Positions 1 to 8,153 of a DNA stretch of 64,000 nucleotides are shown one piece after another. The stretch comes from Jonesia denitrificans DSM 20603 (GTDB taxonomy: Bacteria; Actinomycetota; Actinomycetes; Actinomycetales; Cellulomonadaceae): the NCBI RefSeq assembly GCF_000024065.1, contig NC_013174.1, positions 930,001 to 994,000 on the forward strand, given 5' to 3'. The notes below the pieces were generated by a model, which was not told the origin of the DNA, did not search any database, and was given only the letters and a program-made list of their open reading frames with translations. A program made the translations under genes and the position numbers. Positions within the stretch are counted from its first letter, which is position 1, and every line of letters begins with the position of its first letter.

Positions 1-128
1 ACATGGACTGGATCCCTTATGTGACAACACAGGACGTCCTTCTTGTTGCTCCGTGGCTGGTTGCGGCTGCGATTTTGCTGGCTGCAATCTCATCTTTGGT
101 GACCTTAAGCCGATACACAAAGGTGTGA
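1..128 (+). CDS. ftsX: Cell division protein FtsX, C-terminal end (partial)
   Basis: The first 128 bases hold an open frame entering from outside the window and ending in TGA at 126-128. The visible 41 residues end in a hydrophobic helix (APWLVAAAILLAAI) followed by a short basic tail (LSRYTKV), as in the last transmembrane segment of FtsX. FtsX is the membrane half of the FtsEX complex, which activates peptidoglycan hydrolases at the septum. The identification leans on the downstream neighbours: a secreted coiled-coil M23 hydrolase overlapping by one base, then smpB and ssrA, the usual actinobacterial order ftsE-ftsX-hydrolase-smpB. Confidence 0.8.
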   Translation, partial: MDWIPYVTTQDVLLVAPWLVAAAILLAAISSLVTLSRYTKV

Positions 129-1600
129 TGATGAACGCAACGTCCCATATGTTTGGTGTCCGCCCGCTGCGGGTTGTTGCGAGTGCGTGCGCACTGGTCC
201 TGTCTGTGATCCTTGCCATGGTGGTGGTACCGGCTCAAGGTTCAGACCTTGATGACCGCATGGATGAAGCCAAACGCAAGCAGCAGCAAACACAGCAGCA
301 GATCGATCAACTGGAATCCGAACTTGCGGAAACAGATGCGGAACTTGCTGACGCCTATGTGAAGTTGCAAAAAATCCAGGCGGAACTGCCTGTCGCACAA
401 GCGAACCTGTCTATTGCCCGTGCGGAGTTTGACGAAGCGGTCCGGGAAGCAGAAGCGCTCGCTGCGAAACTTGATGACGCTCAAGCAGAGAAAACCTCGC
501 TTGAGGAGCAAGTGGCAGCCAATGAGGAATCGATGTCCCAGGCACGTGCCGGGGTCGCGGAGATGGCTCGCCAAGCAGCTCGTGGGGACCTGGATATGTC
601 CACGTTTGGCATGGTGGTGGGTGCGCAGTCCACTGAGGATTTTGTGGACCGCTACTCAATGTCCAACACGGCGTTGCGGGCGCAAAGCCAGTCGCTGTCT
701 GCGTTACGTGATGCGCAAGCGTTGTCACGGAACGCTGAGATCCGTCTTGCCGCTGTCGAAGACATGATCACTGTCCTCAAGGATGAGGCAGATGCTCAGG
801 TGAAGGTTGCTGAGGAGAAAGAGGCAGCAGCGGAATCTGCGATGCGCGAGGTGGAGAACCTTATTGCACAGCAGGAAGCGGCGGCCGCGGCTGTTGAGTC
901 GCGTAAGGACGCCGCGGAACAACAGCTGAAGAGCGAAGAAGCGTCGGCTGCGCAATTGTCTTCTGAGATCCGTGAGATCGCTGGGTTGCAAGAAGCGCAA
1001 CGCAAGGAAGAAGAACGCAAAGAACGCGAACGGCGTGAAGCTGAGCGGAAAAAAGCTGAGGCAGAAGCAAAGAAAAACAACTCAGGTTCGTCAGGGGGCT
1101 CCTCAGGCGGATCGTCGGGAGGTTCCTCTGGGGGATCGTCGGGCGGGTCCTCTGGGGGATCGTCGGGCGGGTCCTCAGGTGGTTCATCCGGTGGGTCAGG
1201 GAAAGCGTTCACAGCGTGGCCTACCGCCTACCGTGTGGTGACCAGTTCCTATGGGTGGCGGTTGCACCCAGTCCTTGGGTATCACCGGTTGCACGCAGGA
1301 ACCGACATGCGCGCATACTGTGGAACACCGATTTACGCGGCACGCTCTGGGAAGGTCCAATGGGCCAAGTACTATGGCGGGTTCGGGAACCAGGTGCTCA
1401 TCAACCACGGTTCATATAACGGCAAGTCCCTCATGTCGTCTTATAACCACTTGTCGTCATTTTCGGTGCGGTCAGGCCAAAGCGTGAAGGCGGGACAGCT
1501 CCTGGGGTATTCGGGAACAACCGGAACCTCGACCGCATGTCACCTGCACTTCGAGGTGTATGTTAATGGGTCAACCGTGAACCCCATGACGATGATGTGA
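128..1600 (+). CDS. Secreted coiled-coil M23 murein hydrolase linked to FtsEX
   Basis: Encodes 490 residues from ATG 128, whose A is also the last base of the ftsX stop (a second ATG at 131 is equally possible). Residues 1-38 form a signal peptide ending AQG-S. Residues about 40-320 are a Glu/Ala/Arg-rich coiled coil like EnvC and PcsB. Residues about 320-357 are a pure Ser-Gly linker. Residues 358-490 are an M23 zinc metallopeptidase domain with the HxxxD metal motif (HAGTD) and the HLHFEV motif, so it should be active. PcsB/EnvC/RipC-type proteins dock on FtsX through the coiled coil and cut peptidoglycan during division; the one-base overlap with ftsX supports that partnership. Substrate bond not visible. 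Confidence 0.9.
   Translation: MMNATSHMFGVRPLRVVASACALVLSVILAMVVVPAQGSDLDDRMDEAKRKQQQTQQQIDQLESELAETDAELADAYVKLQKIQAELPVAQANLSIARAEFDEAVREAEALAAKLDDAQAEKTSLEEQVAANEESMSQARAGVAEMARQAARGDLDMSTFGMVVGAQSTEDFVDRYSMSNTALRAQSQSLSALRDAQALSRNAEIRLAAVEDMITVLKDEADAQVKVAEEKEAAAESAMREVENLIAQQEAAAAAVESRKDAAEQQLKSEEASAAQLSSEIREIAGLQEAQRKEEERKERERREAERKKAEAEAKKNNSGSSGGSSGGSSGGSSGGSSGGSSGGSSGGSSGGSSGGSGKAFTAWPTAYRVVTSSYGWRLHPVLGYHRLHAGTDMRAYCGTPIYAARSGKVQWAKYYGGFGNQVLINHGSYNGKSLMSSYNHLSSFSVRSGQSVKAGQLLGYSGTTGTSTACHLHFEVYVNGSTVNPMTMM
1085..1198 (+). repeat. Ser-Gly tandem codon repeat in the hydrolase linker
   Basis: About nine imperfect 12-base units encode a GGSS-type linker between the coiled coil and the M23 domain. 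Units differ at synonymous positions, so it is an in-frame tandem repeat that can change length by slippage without breaking the gene. Confidence 0.85.
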
Positions 1601-1737
1601 GAGTCACATTCACTGACTGTGAAATACCGTGACTGTCGATGCGCCCCTGCCGTAAGGTATGGGAAGGCCCGTTACCAGCATGGTTGGGAAACGGGTGCGT
1701 GACGTCAGTGGTTAGGGTAGTGGAAAGGAGGGCTGAC

Positions 1738-2268
1738 GTGGCTAAGCAGAAAATGTACAACGTCCCGGCGGCCCAGTCTTCAAAGCCTCGTGCAAAGGAC
1801 TCAGCTCCCCGCCGTGAACTGATCGCAAACAACAAGAAAGCTCGCCACGACTACCTCATTGAGGACGTGTACGAGGCTGGGTTGGTGTTAAGCGGCACTG
1901 AAGTCAAAGCGCTGCGCGCTGGCCGTGCATCGTTGATTGATGGGTGGGTTTCCATTGACCACAATCAGGAAGCCTGGCTGGAGGGTGCTCACATTTCTGA
2001 GTACTCACATGGCACGTGGACAAACCACGCCCCACGCAGGAAACGTAAGCTGTTGCTCCACCGGCAAGAGCTGATACGGCTTGCTGATCGTTCCACCGAC
2101 AAGGGGTATACGATCATTCCCTTGCAGTTGTATTTCTTGGACGGTCGCGCAAAAGTAGAGATCGCGGTGGCGCGTGGTAAACGTGAGTTTGATAAGCGTC
2201 AAGCGTTGCGGGAACGCCAGGATAATCTGGAAGCGCACCGCGCGATGCGACACCGGCAACACATGTAG
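1738..2268 (+). CDS. smpB: SsrA-binding protein SmpB
   Basis: 176 residues from GTG 1738, preceded by a strong ribosome site (GGAAAGGAGG, about 1726-1733). SmpB binds the tRNA-like domain of tmRNA and delivers it to stalled ribosomes. Family features are present: the [12 protein letters not shown] entry strand, the [15 protein letters not shown] core, the [13 protein letters not shown] segment and a basic tail ([14 protein letters not shown]) that occupies the mRNA channel. The tmRNA gene follows about 100 bases downstream on the same strand. Confidence 0.97.
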   Translation: MAKQKMYNVPAAQSSKPRAKDSAPRRELIANNKKARHDYLIEDVYEAGLVLSGTEVKALRAGRASLIDGWVSIDHNQEAWLEGAHISEYSHGTWTNHAPRRKRKLLLHRQELIRLADRSTDKGYTIIPLQLYFLDGRAKVEIAVARGKREFDKRQALRERQDNLEAHRAMRHRQHM

Positions 2269-2374
2269 TGTGACGCAGTGTGCACGGAATAATCAGTGGA
2301 CGGGTCACGTTACACTGGTATGAGTTACCCACCAGGTCACACTGGGTGGCGTAACGATGGTTGATAACCACATA

Positions 2375-2742
2375 GGGGCCGATCGGTTTCGACGGTGGTC
2401 GTGTTTCCAAGGGAAGCGGGCCGAGGATGTGAACTTATCTCGTAAACGCTGTTCACAAAACAATAGGTGCCGATACAAAGCGCACCGACTTCGCACTTGC
2501 TGCCTGATCAGTAAGTCCTGAAGTCCGTCAGACCCAGGTTGCTATCGCCTGGGAGCCTGGCGTCAGCTAGGTAGCCACTGCTTGTCACACATGTCGTTGG
2601 TGTGGCAGGGACTTTTAAACGACTGGGCCTGTCAGCAACTCGTCTGCGTGCGTGCTGGGGCCGAGAAAATCCAGAGCAGACTGCGCCCGGAGAAGTCTTG
2701 GATGTGCGTCATCGGACCGGGGTTCGATTCCCCGCGGCTCCA
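2375..2742 (+). ncRNA. ssrA: Transfer-messenger RNA (tmRNA)
   Basis: The 5' end GGGGCCG pairs with the 3' CGGCTCC to make the acceptor stem; the T arm GGGGTTCGATTCCCC and an encoded CCA (2740-2742) complete the tRNA-like domain. The reading frame at 2469-2504 encodes the tag ADTKRTDFALAA followed by TGA, an actinobacterial-type tag ending in ALAA. Together with SmpB it rescues stalled ribosomes and marks the product for proteolysis. Confidence 0.97.
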
Positions 2743-2750
2743 CATATGGG

Positions 2751-2780
2751 AAATGCCCCCGCCACACGGCGGGGGCATTT
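2751..2780 (+). terminator. Terminator after ssrA
   Basis: Perfect hairpin: AAATGCCCCCGCC, loop ACAC, then GGCGGGGGCATTT, eight bases after the tmRNA CCA. The T-run is short. Confidence 0.85.
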
Positions 2781-2903
2781 CTGCTGTTCAGGGGTAATTG
2801 TCGTGCGTTTGGGGAACCGCATGTGAAGTGGATGTCTCCCGAGCGATATGACGTGTTATCGGATTCCTTTTCTTCACCGTCAGCGCCTGCGTGTGTGTGG
2901 TGG

Positions 2904-3659
2904 TTAGCCGGTGAGGAGGGGGACGCGTTCTTCGATGGTGATGGGGTTGGTGGTGTTGGTTGTTGTGGTTGTTCCGTTGATGGGGAGCCAGGTGGTGCCG
3001 CCGTCGATGGAGAATTCGCCTTCCCAGGTTGTGGTGTGGGCAGGGGTCTGGTCGCCGAAGTCCCAGGAGTGTTCGATTGGGGTTGCATGGATTGCTACAC
3101 CAACACCAAGGATGGTTGTGGTCAGGATTTGCGGGGAGGGGTCGGTTAAAGCGATCACGGGAAGGCGGATGATGTAGTCGTCACGGTCTGGTTCAACAAC
3201 GATCCCAGAACCGCGTAACGGTAGCCGTTGAAAGTCCTTAGCTGACACAGAAATCACAATCGGCTCCGCACTCACTTCCTCCATACCTGGGACACAGTAA
3301 TAAATATAGCTTCCATCAGCTTCCCCCATATTCACACCACCCCGTTTAGCCAAATGATCAACCCAAATGGAGGCATTTTACCCCACAACGCCTTCGCTGC
3401 AGAATCCCATCGTGACCCCATTTTGCAATAAGCCATTTTGCATTTTTGGAGAATTGGAAACCTCCCTTTCGGCAGTTTTCCCGCCATCCTTTTTAGGAGC
3501 ATTTGGGATGTCAGTAATCCAATGTGACTTATCTTTTTTGCTGACGCTGACTGAGTTGTCACCCCAGGCAACTCTTGTGTCTTCACTTGAGGTTGTGGAT
3601 TGAGTGATGATAAATGAGGTTGCAATGAAAATCGCTTGAGCGAGAAGAAGGTTGTTCAT
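2904..3659 (-). pseudogene. Unit 1 PKD-domain partner, broken by a nonsense codon and deletion
   Basis: Starts at ATG 3659 inside the stop of the unit 1 lipoprotein gene (ATGA overlap) with a hydrophobic N-terminus (MNNLLLAQAIFIATSF). A TAA at 3378-3380 interrupts a frame that otherwise continues: after the stop, residues NASIWVDHLA align with the intact unit 4 partner (DALLWVEHLA) and the frame stays open to 2904. Compared with unit 4 it also lacks 84 bases in frame, removing 28 residues from the PKD domain. The 3' part could be translated only by re-initiation, for example at the ATG at 3353. Confidence 0.8.
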
Positions 3660-4306
3660 TTCTTTGAATATCCCAACGAGACGAGTTCCCATCTGTCTCC
3701 AAGCCAGCCAATTTGCATCGTCAAGATAAGGTCAGTACGTGTAGAAGTGATCTCATTTGACGTCAAGGATCTTACGTGCTCGAGATACGACGTCTCGGTA
3801 TCAACTTCCCAGATTATTTCTTCGTCACCAACAAAGGTTGAGTTTATGTACTCTGCTTCAGAGTATTCAGCCCAAAATGAAATCTCTCCTTCGTCTATTA
3901 GTCTTTGTTTGTCAGAACGCATTTCGTTACAAAGAGTACATTTCTTGTAGGCATATTTATCCATTAGTGTCGTGCTGGAAGTTCGAGCATCATAGTCGAA
4001 CACTTCGACGAAGAATTGTGCTGCGGCGATGGCTCCGGCTTTGTCACCGGTTTTCATGGCTTCGGGTTCTACGGGTGTGGGGCGTTGTTCGGGTTCGGCT
4101 GGTGTGTTTTCGACTGGTTCCTCAGTGCTGTCACCGTCCCCGTCTGTGGTTGTGTTGGTTGGTGTGGGGGAGGCATCAATAGTGTTTTCAGTTTTGGCTC
4201 CCGCATCGTTAGAGCACCCGGTGACCCCTGCTCCGAGAAGACCAGCAACGACAAGGACACTAAGAGCGCGACGAACGGTTCGACCGCGCAACAAAGAAAC
4301 AGACAT
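3656..4306 (-). CDS. DUF6318-like lipoprotein, unit 1
   Basis: 216 residues from ATG 4306; the frame is open further upstream, but only from 4306 does a typical signal begin and all four units share it. A lipoprotein signal ends in VTGC (Cys31), followed by a Thr/Pro/Glu-rich tether to about residue 85, then a conserved core (MKTGDKAGAIAAAQFFVEV) and a CxxC motif (KCTLC). I recognise the layout as a DUF6318-type actinobacterial lipoprotein of unknown function; that name is from memory. The C-terminal third, after CxxC, hardly resembles the other units. The product should be anchored on the outer face of the membrane. Its stop overlaps the start of the partner gene. Confidence 0.8.
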   Translation of the reverse strand: MSVSLLRGRTVRRALSVLVVAGLLGAGVTGCSNDAGAKTENTIDASPTPTNTTTDGDGDSTEEPVENTPAEPEQRPTPVEPEAMKTGDKAGAIAAAQFFVEVFDYDARTSSTTLMDKYAYKKCTLCNEMRSDKQRLIDEGEISFWAEYSEAEYINSTFVGDEEIIWEVDTETSYLEHVRSLTSNEITSTRTDLILTMQIGWLGDRWELVSLGYSKK

Positions 4307-4416
4307 GCCCACAATCACACCGCACCCACACCACCAGCTCACATGGGCATCACTGCCCTGTGGACTACCGGGAAGTGCGGACTCAGAGTCCGATGCGGGG
4401 ATTGAGATGTTTCTTC

Positions 4417-4536
4417 TCATGCCTCGCTTTCAGGTCCCCATTTAGCTCGAGTGCTGTCATCAGGAGTAAAGCCTAGTATGGGTGTGGTGTTAGATAGAGA
4501 TAACAATAATAGTGGTGCCACTAATAGTCGGATCAT
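4417..4536 (-). pseudogene. Unit 2 partner, truncated to 39 codons
   Basis: Begins at ATG 4536, sharing the last base of the unit 2 lipoprotein stop (TAATG). It encodes a hydrophobic leader and ends after 39 residues. Its TRAKWGPES matches TRVAWGDNS of the unit 1 partner, showing it is the same gene cut short and joined to the leader of unit 1. No PKD region remains. Confidence 0.7.
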
Positions 4537-5171
4537 TAATCTTCTGCCACAATTCCTACTAAAACCCAGCGGCCATTCTCGTTTGCAACTGAAATTGACA
4601 CTTTTACGTCTTCTTTTCGGGGCTCTTTGCCTGTTTCCCACTGTTCGCTTATTTGAAGGCGCATGGGAACCCTCCAAATTATTGCACCTTCACCTCTAAA
4701 TTCAGGGTGCCCTTCTTGCGATGAATTGATCACTACACTTTTTGGGAGCACGTTTTTTTCTTGGCGTGTATTGATTACTTCGACGAAGTGGGCGCAGCGG
4801 TCACAGTGTTCGTAGGAGTATTTTTCGAGTAGGTCTGTGGTGCTGGTGTGCATGGAGTATTCGATGACTTCGACGAAGTATTGTGCTGCGGCGATGGCTC
4901 CGGCTTTGTCGCCGGTTTTCATGGCTTCGGGTTCTACGGGTGTGGGGCGTTGCTCTGGTTCGGCTGGTGTCTCTTCGACTGGTTCCCCAGCGCCGTCACC
5001 CTCCCCGTCGGTGGGAGTGCTAACTGGTGTGGGGGAGCCATCAACAGTGTTTTCAGTCTTAGCTCCCGCATCGTTAGAGCACCCGGTGACACCTGCCCCG
5101 AGAAAGCCAGCAACAACAAGGGCACCAAGGGCACGACGAACAGCGTAACTACGCAACAGAGAAACAGACAT
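4536..5171 (-). CDS. DUF6318-like lipoprotein, unit 2
   Basis: 211 residues from ATG 5171, the start shared with the paralogues. Lipobox VTGC, acidic Thr/Pro-rich tether, conserved KAGAIAAAQYFVEVIEY core and a CxxC (HCDRC). The C-terminal part (IIWRVPMRLQISEQ, GRWVLVGI) keeps the IIW and W-x-L positions of the other units but is otherwise different. Function unknown. The partner gene just downstream is truncated, so this lipoprotein has no intact partner in its own unit. Paralogue of the genes at 3656, 5897 and 7503. Confidence 0.8.
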   Translation of the reverse strand: MSVSLLRSYAVRRALGALVVAGFLGAGVTGCSNDAGAKTENTVDGSPTPVSTPTDGEGDGAGEPVEETPAEPEQRPTPVEPEAMKTGDKAGAIAAAQYFVEVIEYSMHTSTTDLLEKYSYEHCDRCAHFVEVINTRQEKNVLPKSVVINSSQEGHPEFRGEGAIIWRVPMRLQISEQWETGKEPRKEDVKVSISVANENGRWVLVGIVAED

Positions 5172-5266
5172 GCACACAATCACATCGCATGCACATAACT
5201 GGTTTGAATGGGTATTGCTGCCCTGTGGAGCATGGGGAAATGCGGGGGAGAGGGCGATAGGAGTCT

Positions 5267-5301
5267 TGTGGGTGTGGGTGTGGGTGTGGGTGTGGGTGGG
5301 T
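5267..5301 (+). repeat. Hexanucleotide microsatellite (TGTGGG)n
   Basis: About five tandem TGTGGG units about 100 bases upstream of the unit 2 lipoprotein start. The corresponding place in front of unit 3 (near 6637-6650) has only one to two units, so copy number varies between units. Confidence 0.85.
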
Positions 5302-5334
5302 TTGTTGGTCTGCTTGCCTGCGTGTGTGTGGTGG

Positions 5335-5900
5335 TTAGCCGGTGAGGAGGGGGACGCGTTCTTCGATGCTGATGGGGTTGGTGGTGTTGGTTGAAGCGAT
5401 TACGGAAAGATGACTGATGTAGTCTTCACGGTCTGGTTCAACAACGATCCCAGAACCGCGTAACGGTAGTCGTTGAAAGTCCTTAGCTGACACAGAAATC
5501 ACAATCGGCTCCGCACTCACCTCCTCCATATCTGGGTAGCAGTACATGACATAACCCCCAGTCCCCTCGGGAGTATGACCCAAATTATTCCCTCCATACA
5601 CAGCTAAATGCTCAACCCACAACAACGCATCCTGACCCTCAGAACCCTCAGGACACGCACCCAAAACCGCACCAGAAGGCAAATCAAACCGTTGACCATT
5701 TTTCATTTTGGTTTTTTATCCGAAGGAGCGTGCGAAGAATGTGTTGGTTGGGTGGCAGTGATATACTCATTTTCCATCAATTATTGACCTAGTAGATCAA
5801 CTGATGCAGCTTGTGAATACCCAGGTTGAAATTCGGTTAATGAACCTTCGGAACGTAGGAAGAGTGCGCAAACAACTACCGTTGCGTATAGAATATTCAT
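5335..5900 (-). pseudogene. Unit 3 PKD-domain partner, degraded
   Basis: Starts at ATG 5900 inside the stop of the unit 3 lipoprotein gene. After 39 codons there is an in-frame TAA (5781-5783), then a short open stretch ending in TGA, then a frame change to the segment starting at 5706 that matches the intact partner (CPEGSEGQDALLWVEHLAVY). The PKD domain is missing: residues corresponding to VIAL of unit 4 are joined directly to the C-terminal TNTTNPISIEERVPLLTG. The last part (5335-5706, 123 codons) could still be expressed because its ATG overlaps the preceding TGA. Confidence 0.75.
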
Positions 5901-6538
5901 TTTTTACTCGCAGGCGTGACTTCGGTCAAGACCCACCCATCAGGTAGATAAGTCACGTAGAACAATAGTGAATGCTCAGTGGTGTATGATTCGTCGAAGT
6001 TTTCATATTCTTCTTTTACTGAAAGATTTAGCATAACTTCCCAAATGAGTTGCTTTTTCCCCCACAGCGACGCGGGTCCTAGATCTTTTATCTCGTATTG
6101 GGAGTTAGTAACAAGGATGCCGTTGTCCTTCCTTTTGGCAATCGTTCTTTTGTACTCGTTGCACATGGAACATTTTTCGTAGGAGTATTTTTCGAGTAGG
6201 TCTGTGGTGCTGGTGTGCATGGAGTGTTCGATGACTTCGACGAAGTATTGTGCTGCGGCGATGGCTCCGGCTTTGTCGCTGGTTTTCATGGCTTCGGGTT
6301 CTACGGGTGTGGGGCGTGGTTCGGGTTCGGCTGGTGTGTTTTCGACTGGTTCCTCAGCGCTGTCACCGTCCCCGTCTGTGGGTGTGTTGGTTGGTGTGGG
6401 GGAGGCGTCAACAGTGTTTTCAGTTTTGGCTCCCGCATCGTTAGAGCATCCAGTGACCCCTGCCCCGAGAAGAGCGGCAACAACAAGGACACCAAAGACA
6501 CGACGAACAGCGTAACTACGCAGTAAAGAAACAGACAT
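5897..6538 (-). CDS. DUF6318-like lipoprotein, unit 3
   Basis: 213 residues from ATG 6538. Signal with lipobox VTGC, acidic Thr/Pro-rich tether, core with KAGAIAAAQYFVEVIEH, CxxC (KCSMC) and a divergent C-terminus that keeps LIWEV and GWVLTEV. The DNA of the first half is almost identical to unit 2, while the last third is unrelated at base level, which suggests gene conversion or recombination within the array. Overlaps its degraded partner by four bases (ATGA). Function unknown. Confidence 0.8.
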   Translation of the reverse strand: MSVSLLRSYAVRRVFGVLVVAALLGAGVTGCSNDAGAKTENTVDASPTPTNTPTDGDGDSAEEPVENTPAEPEPRPTPVEPEAMKTSDKAGAIAAAQYFVEVIEHSMHTSTTDLLEKYSYEKCSMCNEYKRTIAKRKDNGILVTNSQYEIKDLGPASLWGKKQLIWEVMLNLSVKEEYENFDESYTTEHSLLFYVTYLPDGWVLTEVTPASKK

Positions 6539-6681
6539 GCCCACAATCACATCGCATGCACATAACTGGTTTGAATGGGTATTGCTGCCCTGTGGGGAAC
6601 AGGGAAATACGGGGGAGAGGGCGATAGCAGTCTTGCGGGTGTGGGTGGGTTTGTTGGTCTGCCTGCGTGCGTGTGTGGTGG

Positions 6682-7506
6682 TTAGCCGGTGAGGAGGGGG
6701 ACGCGTTCTTCGATGGTGATGGGGTTGGTGGTGTTGGTTGTTGTGGTTGTTCCGTTGATGGGGAGCCAGGTGGTGCCGCCGTCGATGGAGAATTCGCCTT
6801 CCCAGGTTGTGGTGAGGGTGATGGTGAACTGGCCAAGTTGTGTGTAGAGGTGTTCTACTGTTTGCTCTGGGTAGGAGCGGCCTGGGTCTGTGGTGATGAG
6901 GGCAGGGGTCTGGTCGCCGAAGTCCCAGGAGTATTCGATTGGGGTTGCACGGATTGCTACACCAACACCAAGGATGGTTGTGGTGAGGATTTGTGGGGAG
7001 GGGTCGGTTAAAGCGATGACGGGAAGGCGGATGATGTAGTCGTCACGGTCTGGTTCAACAACGATCCCAGAACCGCGTAACGGTAGTCGTTGAAAGTCCT
7101 TAGCTGACACAGAAATCACAATCGGCTCCGCACTCACCTCCTCCATATCTGGGTAGCAGTACATGACATAACCCCCAGTCCCCTCGGGGGAATCACCCAA
7201 ATTATTCCCCCCATACACAGCTAAATGCTCAACCCACAACAACGCATCCTGACCCTCAGAACCCTCAGGACACCTGCCATGAATCGCTCCATCAGGCAAT
7301 GAGATTTGCGTCTTAGTTGTGGCATTAACTGATGTTTGATTCGGCCCATTCGGGATCCCCGCCACGGGGAGTTCACTATTTCTTTGTTCCACATCACCAA
7401 CTCCAGCCTCTCCTGGTTCCTCCCAGGTGACATTTGGTTCCGAGAAAATAGTTACTGGGAGATTCTGGTATAACAAAACGGGCCACAGGATTAGCGGATC
7501 GATCAC
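6682..7506 (-). CDS. PKD-domain partner protein, unit 4 (only intact copy)
   Basis: 274 residues from ATG 7506, overlapping the unit 4 lipoprotein stop by four bases, so translation is probably coupled. The N-terminus is weakly hydrophobic (LILWPVLLYQNL) and may act as a signal or anchor. A middle region (CPEGSEGQDALLWVEHLAVY and MEEVSAEPIVISVSAKDF) is shared with the broken copies. Residues about 185-250 look like a PKD domain: YSWDFGDQTP, then HLYTQLGQFTITL, then W-E-G-E-F and GGTTWLPI. It ends in a Thr-rich tail. PKD domains are beta-sandwich modules in exported proteins. Function unknown; the coupling suggests a partner of the lipoprotein. Confidence 0.75.
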   Translation of the reverse strand: MIDPLILWPVLLYQNLPVTIFSEPNVTWEEPGEAGVGDVEQRNSELPVAGIPNGPNQTSVNATTKTQISLPDGAIHGRCPEGSEGQDALLWVEHLAVYGGNNLGDSPEGTGGYVMYCYPDMEEVSAEPIVISVSAKDFQRLPLRGSGIVVEPDRDDYIIRLPVIALTDPSPQILTTTILGVGVAIRATPIEYSWDFGDQTPALITTDPGRSYPEQTVEHLYTQLGQFTITLTTTWEGEFSIDGGTTWLPINGTTTTTNTTNPITIEERVPLLTG

Positions 7507-8153
7507 TTTGTGCTCTGTCCTCCATCTGGGTCAATCGAAGTGAGGTCCCATTCACCATTTTCGTAGGTGACGTAAATGGTGAGTTTGTTGGTCTCAATTT
7601 GTTCAGATTCTTTTCTATTAAGCTGTTCCTTACTGGTGATACTCATGGGTACTCCCCAGATGATGTGGTTGGTTCCCACATAACTAGGCGTTCCGACTGA
7701 GTTGATCACATATGAGGTTTCCAGCGATTCATAGCCGTTTTTCGACCTATAGGCGATTGTTTCAATCAGGTTATTACAGTTTGTGCAATTCTCGTATGAG
7801 TATTTTTCGAGAAGTTCTGGGTTGTTTGAGTGTAGGGAGTATTCGATGACTTCGACGAAGAAGGTTGCTGCGGCGATGGCTCCGGCTTTGTCGCCGGTTT
7901 TCATGGCTTCGGGTTCTTCTGGGACTGGGCGTTGTTCGGGTTCGGCTGGTGTGTCTTGGGCTGGTTCCTCAGCGCTGTCACCGTCCCCGTCTGTGGGTGT
8001 GTTGGTTGGTGTGGGGGAGGCGTCAACAGTGTTTTCAGTCTTGGCTCCCGCATCGTTAGAGCACCCGGTGACCCCTGCACCGAGAAGACCAGCAACAACA
8101 AGGACACTAAGGACACGACGAACAGTTCGACCGCGCAACAAAGAAACAGACAT
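7503..8153 (-). CDS. DUF6318-like lipoprotein, unit 4
   Basis: 216 residues from ATG 8153, same start context as the paralogues. Signal with lipobox VTGC, acidic tether, conserved KAGAIAAATFFVEVIEY core, CxxC (NCTNC), then a unit-specific C-terminus keeping IIWGV and GEWDLTS. It is the first gene of the array in transcription order and the only one followed by a full-length PKD partner, so it best represents the ancestral pair. Function unknown. Confidence 0.8.
   Translation of the reverse strand: MSVSLLRGRTVRRVLSVLVVAGLLGAGVTGCSNDAGAKTENTVDASPTPTNTPTDGDGDSAEEPAQDTPAEPEQRPVPEEPEAMKTGDKAGAIAAATFFVEVIEYSLHSNNPELLEKYSYENCTNCNNLIETIAYRSKNGYESLETSYVINSVGTPSYVGTNHIIWGVPMSITSKEQLNRKESEQIETNKLTIYVTYENGEWDLTSIDPDGGQSTK

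Noticed and set aside
796-1212. Long Pro/Glu-rich open frame on the minus strand
   Set aside because: It is the reverse reading of the Ser-Gly repeat and the Glu-rich coiled coil; no ribosome site and a real gene lies on the plus strand.
5267-5301. TGTGGG repeats as a CRISPR or replication-origin iteron
   Set aside because: Units are contiguous hexamers without spacers and lie in the leader of a lipoprotein gene; no replication gene is near.
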